The position numbers were made by a program, and so were the translations under genes. Source: Chloroflexota bacterium (lineage in GTDB: Bacteria > Chloroflexota > Chloroflexia > Thermomicrobiales > UBA6265). Taken from it: a stretch of DNA of 64,000 bases. The stretch covers positions 1 through 64,000 of the forward strand of contig JAEWEG010000049.1 of the NCBI GenBank assembly GCA_023389575.1, in the 5' to 3' direction. The notes beneath the pieces were generated by a model. It had not been told where the DNA came from, did no database searches, and was given only the letters and a program-made list of their open reading frames with translations. This document shows, piece by piece, positions 60,810 to 64,000 of the stretch. The first letter of the stretch is position 1. Every line of letters begins with the position of its first letter.

Positions 60810-61985
60810 TTAGCCGCGGAGGTCGCTGACCATCGCGGAGACGCGGTCGAGCGCCTTTTGGAGGTTCTCTTCCGAATTTGCGGTCGAAAGCCGGATGTAC
60901 CCCTCACCCGCCTCGCCGAACGAGGTGCCCGCGATACCGGCCACGCCGTACTCCTCCAGCAACCGGTCGGCGAACTCCTTGCTGGTCAGGCCGGTACCCG
61001 TCACGTTCGGGAAGGCGTAGAACGCGCCCTTCGGCATCACGCAGGAAATCCCGTCGATGGCGTTGAGGCCGCTCACGATCAGGTCGCGCCGACCACGGAA
61101 CGCCTCCCGGAACTCCGACACCCGGTCCTGCGGGCCGGTAAGCGCCGCCAGCCCCGCCCGTTGCACCGCGACCGACGTGCAGGACACGCTGTTCACGGCC
61201 AGCCGGGTGATGCTTGGCACGAGGTCAGCCGGGAAGAGCCCGTATCCCAGTCGCCAGCCGGTCATCGCGTAGGTCTTCGAGAACCCGTCGAGGATCACGG
61301 TGCGCTCCGCCATGCCGGGGAACGTGGCGATCGAGGTGTGCTCGCCCTCGTAGATCAGCTCGGCGTAGATCTCGTCGGCCATCACGATCAGGTCGTGCTC
61401 CACGGCCAACCCGGCGATCCGCTCCAGCTTGTCCTTGCTCAGCACGCCGCCCGTCGGGTTGGCCGGCGAGTTGATGATGAGGAGCTTCGTCTTGTCCGTG
61501 ATCAGCGACGCCAGCTCATTGACATCGAGTTCGAACTCGTTCTCCTCGCGCAGCGGAATCGGCACCGCCTTCGCGCCGGTGAAGTTGATCATCGACCCAT
61601 AGATCGGGAACCCGGGATCGGGATAGATCGCCTCATCGCCAGCCTGCAGCAGCGCGAGAATGAGGAAGAACATGACGGGCTTGCCGCCCGGCGTCACCAC
61701 CACCTGGTCCGCCGAGTAGTCCAGGTTCCGGGTGGTGTTGATGTAGTTGGCGATGGCCGCCTTAAGCTCGGGATCGCCCCCGGCTGGCCCGTAATGCGTC
61801 CAGCCGGATTGCAGGGCATTGACGGCCGCGCCAACAACGTTCTCCGGCGTGTCGAAGTCGGGCTCGCCGACCTCAAGGTGGACCACATCCTTGCCCTGGG
61901 CCTCCAGCGCCCGGGCTTTCACCATCACCTCGAAGGCCGTTTCCGTGCCGAGGCGGCTCATTCGATCCGCGAGTTTGACTGCCAT
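60810..61985 (-). CDS. PLP-dependent aminotransferase (class I/II, aspartate-type)
   Basis: A 391-residue fold-type I transaminase. VVHLEVGEPDFDTPENV opens the domain; THYGPAGGDPELKAAI, INSPANPTGGVL and VMADEIYAELIYEG bind cofactor; the Schiff-base Lys is in LDGFSKTYAMTGWRLGYG; and the carboxylate-binding Arg is in GYIRLSTANS. It resembles the Ib aspartate/prephenate aminotransferase subgroup. The start is ATG 61985. It lies downstream of a small kinase gene on the same strand, with a 55-base gap. Confidence 0.93.
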   Translation of the reverse strand: MAVKLADRMSRLGTETAFEVMVKARALEAQGKDVVHLEVGEPDFDTPENVVGAAVNALQSGWTHYGPAGGDPELKAAIANYINTTRNLDYSADQVVVTPGGKPVMFFLILALLQAGDEAIYPDPGFPIYGSMINFTGAKAVPIPLREENEFELDVNELASLITDKTKLLIINSPANPTGGVLSKDKLERIAGLAVEHDLIVMADEIYAELIYEGEHTSIATFPGMAERTVILDGFSKTYAMTGWRLGYGLFPADLVPSITRLAVNSVSCTSVAVQRAGLAALTGPQDRVSEFREAFRGRRDLIVSGLNAIDGISCVMPKGAFYAFPNVTGTGLTSKEFADRLLEEYGVAGIAGTSFGEAGEGYIRLSTANSEENLQKALDRVSAMVSDLRG

Positions 61986-62040
61986 CCGTTCGATGTCCTT
62001 TCATGCCAGCGCGCGCGACGGACCCGGGTTGGTCCCGCGA

Positions 62041-62586
62041 TCACGTCCGCGCGTGTAGTCCCGCGATGCGCATCACCATGTCGACCGCCTCGTCCAGCGT
62101 GGTGGCCTCTGGTATGCGATGTTCCGTCACCAGCGGCAACAGATCAAGGGGGCGATACCACTCCCGCATTTCCCGTTCACCATACTCCACCGCCTGGGGC
62201 TCGGTGAGGTGGCGGCGCAATGTCTCCTCGAACGACACATCCAAGATGAAGAAATGGGTCGCGCCCTCGTGATCATCGCGCAGCCGGGCCAGCATCTCCC
62301 CGTAGTGATCGGCATACAGGATGCCTTCGACGATCACGCTGAAGCCGCGATCCAGGGCGAACCGGGCCACCGTGTCGATCAGGTCGATGTTTGCCGCGCC
62401 CGGCCTGTCCTTTTCCCACAGCAGGTTCCGCCGCAGGTAGTCCTGCCCCACGATCGCCATGCCCCGGCCGTGCCGCTGGCGAATCGCCTTCGCCAGGCTG
62501 CTCTTCCCGCTCGCCGAATTGCCCCGGAGCACAATCAGCGTGGTTCCGTCGTTTCCCGTCGTGTCGCGGCACCCTGTTTCATCCAC
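62041..62586 (-). CDS. Small P-loop kinase (AAA_33 / zeta-toxin-like fold)
   Basis: A 181-residue P-loop NTPase. Walker A is GNSASGKSS at 22-30 and a Walker B-like strand reads GFSVIVEGILYAD. The lid carries FEETLRRHLTEPQAVEYGEREMREWY. This layout fits small-molecule kinases and phosphotransferases of the zeta-toxin/chloramphenicol-phosphotransferase type. No antitoxin partner is adjacent, so a toxin role is unlikely. It diverges from the GntR-FCD gene, and the shared promoter region contains the GntR-like operator. Confidence 0.8.
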   Translation of the reverse strand: MDETGCRDTTGNDGTTLIVLRGNSASGKSSLAKAIRQRHGRGMAIVGQDYLRRNLLWEKDRPGAANIDLIDTVARFALDRGFSVIVEGILYADHYGEMLARLRDDHEGATHFFILDVSFEETLRRHLTEPQAVEYGEREMREWYRPLDLLPLVTEHRIPEATTLDEAVDMVMRIAGLHART

Positions 62587-62614
62587 CGGCCTGTAGCCAA
62601 GAATGGCCGTTTAT

Positions 62615-62625
62615 TGTATACAGTT
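62615..62625. promoter_or_regulatory. Putative GntR operator upstream of the GntR-FCD gene
   Basis: TTGTATACAGT, identical to 1459-1469 before the fucosidase. It lies 86 bases before the GntR start and 29 bases before the divergent kinase start, so it could control both. Confidence 0.5.
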
Positions 62626-62710
62626 GTGAATAGATTTGTGTGTAGCTTCATCGTGTGCATCGTCAATCGGGGTATCGTCGACGGCGGATCCCGCTGTGAG
62701 GAGTTGGCCA

Positions 62711-63454
62711 ATGAGCCACCAGCAGAAAGCCGATCGTCCCACCTCGCCGATCATCCGCCGGAATCTCGGGTCCGACGTGTACTCGGTGCTCTGGGACCGG
62801 ATTCTCTCACGCGATCTCTTCCCTGGCGAAAAACTCTCCGACCTCCGCCTGAGCGAGGAGCTTGGCGTCAGCCGCACCCCCGTGCGGGAGGCGCTGCACC
62901 GCCTGGTGCAGGACGGCGTCGTGATCTACTCGCCCAACCGCGGGTTCTTCGTCGCGTCGTTTTCCGGAGATGACATTCGCGAAATCTTCGACCTCCGGGC
63001 CGTGCTGGAGGCGCTTGCCCTGCGCACCCTCGCCGCCCGTCTGCAGCCCAGCGAGTACGAATGGGCGCGAGGCGAGCTCGAGCGGGCCGAAACTCTCATC
63101 AACGACGCCGAGACCGACGAACAGCGGCTCGAAGCAGCGACCGCGTTTCTCGAAGTCGACCAGGGGTTTCATCAGTGGCTGATCGAAGGCTCTGGCAACC
63201 AGCGGCTGGTCAACATCGTGAACGGGCTCTGGGCCCAGGTCTCGGTCTTCCAGCGCGCCGGCACCCACGTGCCAGGCTGGATGGAGATCGCCCTCCAGCA
63301 GCACAAGCAGATCATCGACCTGCTCATCGCGGGCAAGAGCGATGAGGCGGCGGACGCGCTCGAACATCACATCCTGGACATGAAGACGCGCGTCATCGCC
63401 GACTTCGCCTACTCCGAAGATGGCACGATCGATCTTGAGGGAACCAATGGATGA
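62711..63454 (+). CDS. GntR-family regulator with FCD ligand domain
   Basis: A 247-residue FadR-subfamily repressor. The winged helix (about 15-85) has VLWDRILSRDLFPGEKLSD and the recognition helix LSEELGVSRTPVREALHRL. The FCD helical domain (about 95-230) carries metal/ligand residues in FLEVDQGFHQWLIEG and HKQIIDLLIAG and HHILDM. Such regulators sense organic acids or sugar acids. ATG 62711 follows GAGGAG by about eight bases. Its stop overlaps the next start (ATGA). The operator match suggests autoregulation and control of the fucosidase gene. Confidence 0.92.
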   Translation: MSHQQKADRPTSPIIRRNLGSDVYSVLWDRILSRDLFPGEKLSDLRLSEELGVSRTPVREALHRLVQDGVVIYSPNRGFFVASFSGDDIREIFDLRAVLEALALRTLAARLQPSEYEWARGELERAETLINDAETDEQRLEAATAFLEVDQGFHQWLIEGSGNQRLVNIVNGLWAQVSVFQRAGTHVPGWMEIALQQHKQIIDLLIAGKSDEAADALEHHILDMKTRVIADFAYSEDGTIDLEGTNG

Positions 63455-64000
63455 CGGCGTCGCTGCTGGATCTTCCGTGGGACCCGCTTTCGCCTGATGA
63501 CGTCACCAGCCTGTTCGAACCCTACCTCGGTCCGTGGTGTATCGCGGGCGGATGGGCGCTGGATCTATTCGTGGGCGAGCAATCGCGCGAGCACGCCGAT
63601 ATCGACATCCTGATCGCCCGCTCCGATCTGGGGCATGTCCACGCGACATTGCCCGGCTGGTCGCTGTATGGCGCCAGCGGCACGCTCACGCCGTGGGATG
63701 AGGGCGAAGAACTCCCGGAACATATCCACGACATCTGGTGTCGCCGCGGCGAAGGCCCGTGGGAATTCCAGATGATGGTGATCGAGATGACCGCCGACGG
63801 GTGGGTGTTCCGCCGCGACAGCCGCATCCGTGGCCCGCTTGACTCAATGGTCGTGGTGACGGACGGTGGGCTGCCGATCCTGGCCCCCGAAATTCAGTTG
63901 CTGTACAAGTCGAAGCGCCCGAACCGGCCAAAGGACGAGCGTGACTTCGCCACGGTGTTGCCACATCTGGGCGAACAACGCCGCGCCTGGTTGGCCGGAG
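63451..64000 (+). CDS. Nucleotidyltransferase-fold protein (partial, runs off right edge)
   Basis: The frame opens at ATG 63451, overlapping the GntR-FCD stop, and has no stop in the window (183 codons seen). WCIAGGWALDLFVGEQSREHADIDILI is the minimal-nucleotidyltransferase signature (GG, then D-x-D), as in aminoglycoside/lincosamide adenylyltransferase-like proteins. Later PILAPEIQLLYKSKR and KDERDFATVLPHL match the same group. Antibiotic modification is possible but not shown. The coupling to the GntR gene is notable. Confidence 0.82.
   Translation, partial: MTASLLDLPWDPLSPDDVTSLFEPYLGPWCIAGGWALDLFVGEQSREHADIDILIARSDLGHVHATLPGWSLYGASGTLTPWDEGEELPEHIHDIWCRRGEGPWEFQMMVIEMTADGWVFRRDSRIRGPLDSMVVVTDGGLPILAPEIQLLYKSKRPNRPKDERDFATVLPHLGEQRRAWLAG

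Noticed and set aside
62041..62586. Zeta-toxin of a toxin-antitoxin pair
   Set aside because: The P-loop fold fits, but no antitoxin gene is adjacent; a small-molecule kinase is more likely.

Overview
The window is 64 kb of dense, high-GC bacterial DNA. The gene content (a 'YYY' DUF2298 membrane protein, secreted proteins with Pro/Thr-rich linkers, NarL-type two-component systems, a PduO-type cobalamin adenosyltransferase, UPF0261 and Gfo/Idh/MocA oxidoreductases) suggests a Chloroflexota bacterium, perhaps a Thermomicrobia-like lineage. That placement is inference from protein style; no rRNA or tRNA gene was seen.

Layout. 0-5.1 kb: partial RNHCP protein, RNase Z-like hydrolase, GH29 alpha-L-fucosidase and the DUF2298 protein. 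5.2-7.8 kb: sensor kinase/response regulator pair. 8.3-11.7 kb: FAD oxidoreductase, HAD hydrolase, an intergenic repeat patch and a glucose-dehydrogenase-like enzyme. 12-16.7 kb: secreted cupin-like protein, TPP enzyme (pyruvate oxidase type), rpsU and an M55 D-aminopeptidase. 16.74-19.4 kb: a visibly AT-richer island with a HAF-repeat secreted protein and a stand-alone PD-(D/E)XK nuclease-like protein; the nuclease gene overlaps the 3' end of a membrane-anchored MutS-like ATPase. 21.4-24.5 kb: monooxygenase/MarR divergent pair, NUDIX, trpS and a ferritin-like protein. 24.8-27.6 kb: an Idh/cupin/UPF0261 operon. 27.9-31.9 kb: cydAB, GDPD and a wHTH regulator. 32-40.4 kb: typA, then a kinase/regulator/ABC-transporter operon with clear damage (in-frame amber stop in the ATPase, missing ATP-lid segment in the kinase), a vapBC locus with two amber stops in vapC, and proS with a one-base frameshift. 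40.5-50.3 kb: cobalamin adenosyltransferase, a catabolic run (Gfo/Idh, D-threonine aldolase-like, zinc ADH, isochorismatase), three related GNAT domains in two genes, a divergent pyruvate-kinase-like protein and a membrane protein. 50.5-58.7 kb: nitrogen assimilation (gltB divergent from a glnA-like gene, which overlaps a PucR regulator). 58.8-64 kb: GntR/LacI-type regulator, a RAYT transposase bracketed by three REP-like palindromes, an aminotransferase, a small P-loop kinase, a GntR-FCD regulator and a partial nucleotidyltransferase.

Most interesting points: (1) the RAYT plus inverted REP elements, a self-contained 'REPtron'; (2) a GDPD gene whose only full-length start is ATC, seven bases after AGGAGG; (3) three in-frame amber codons within 1.6 kb, beside other lesions; (4) an identical 11-base GntR-like operator in front of the fucosidase and the GntR-FCD gene 61 kb away; (5) the membrane MutS-like ATPase beside a nuclease-like gene in an AT-rich island. 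No CRISPR array, prophage or complete insertion sequence was seen.
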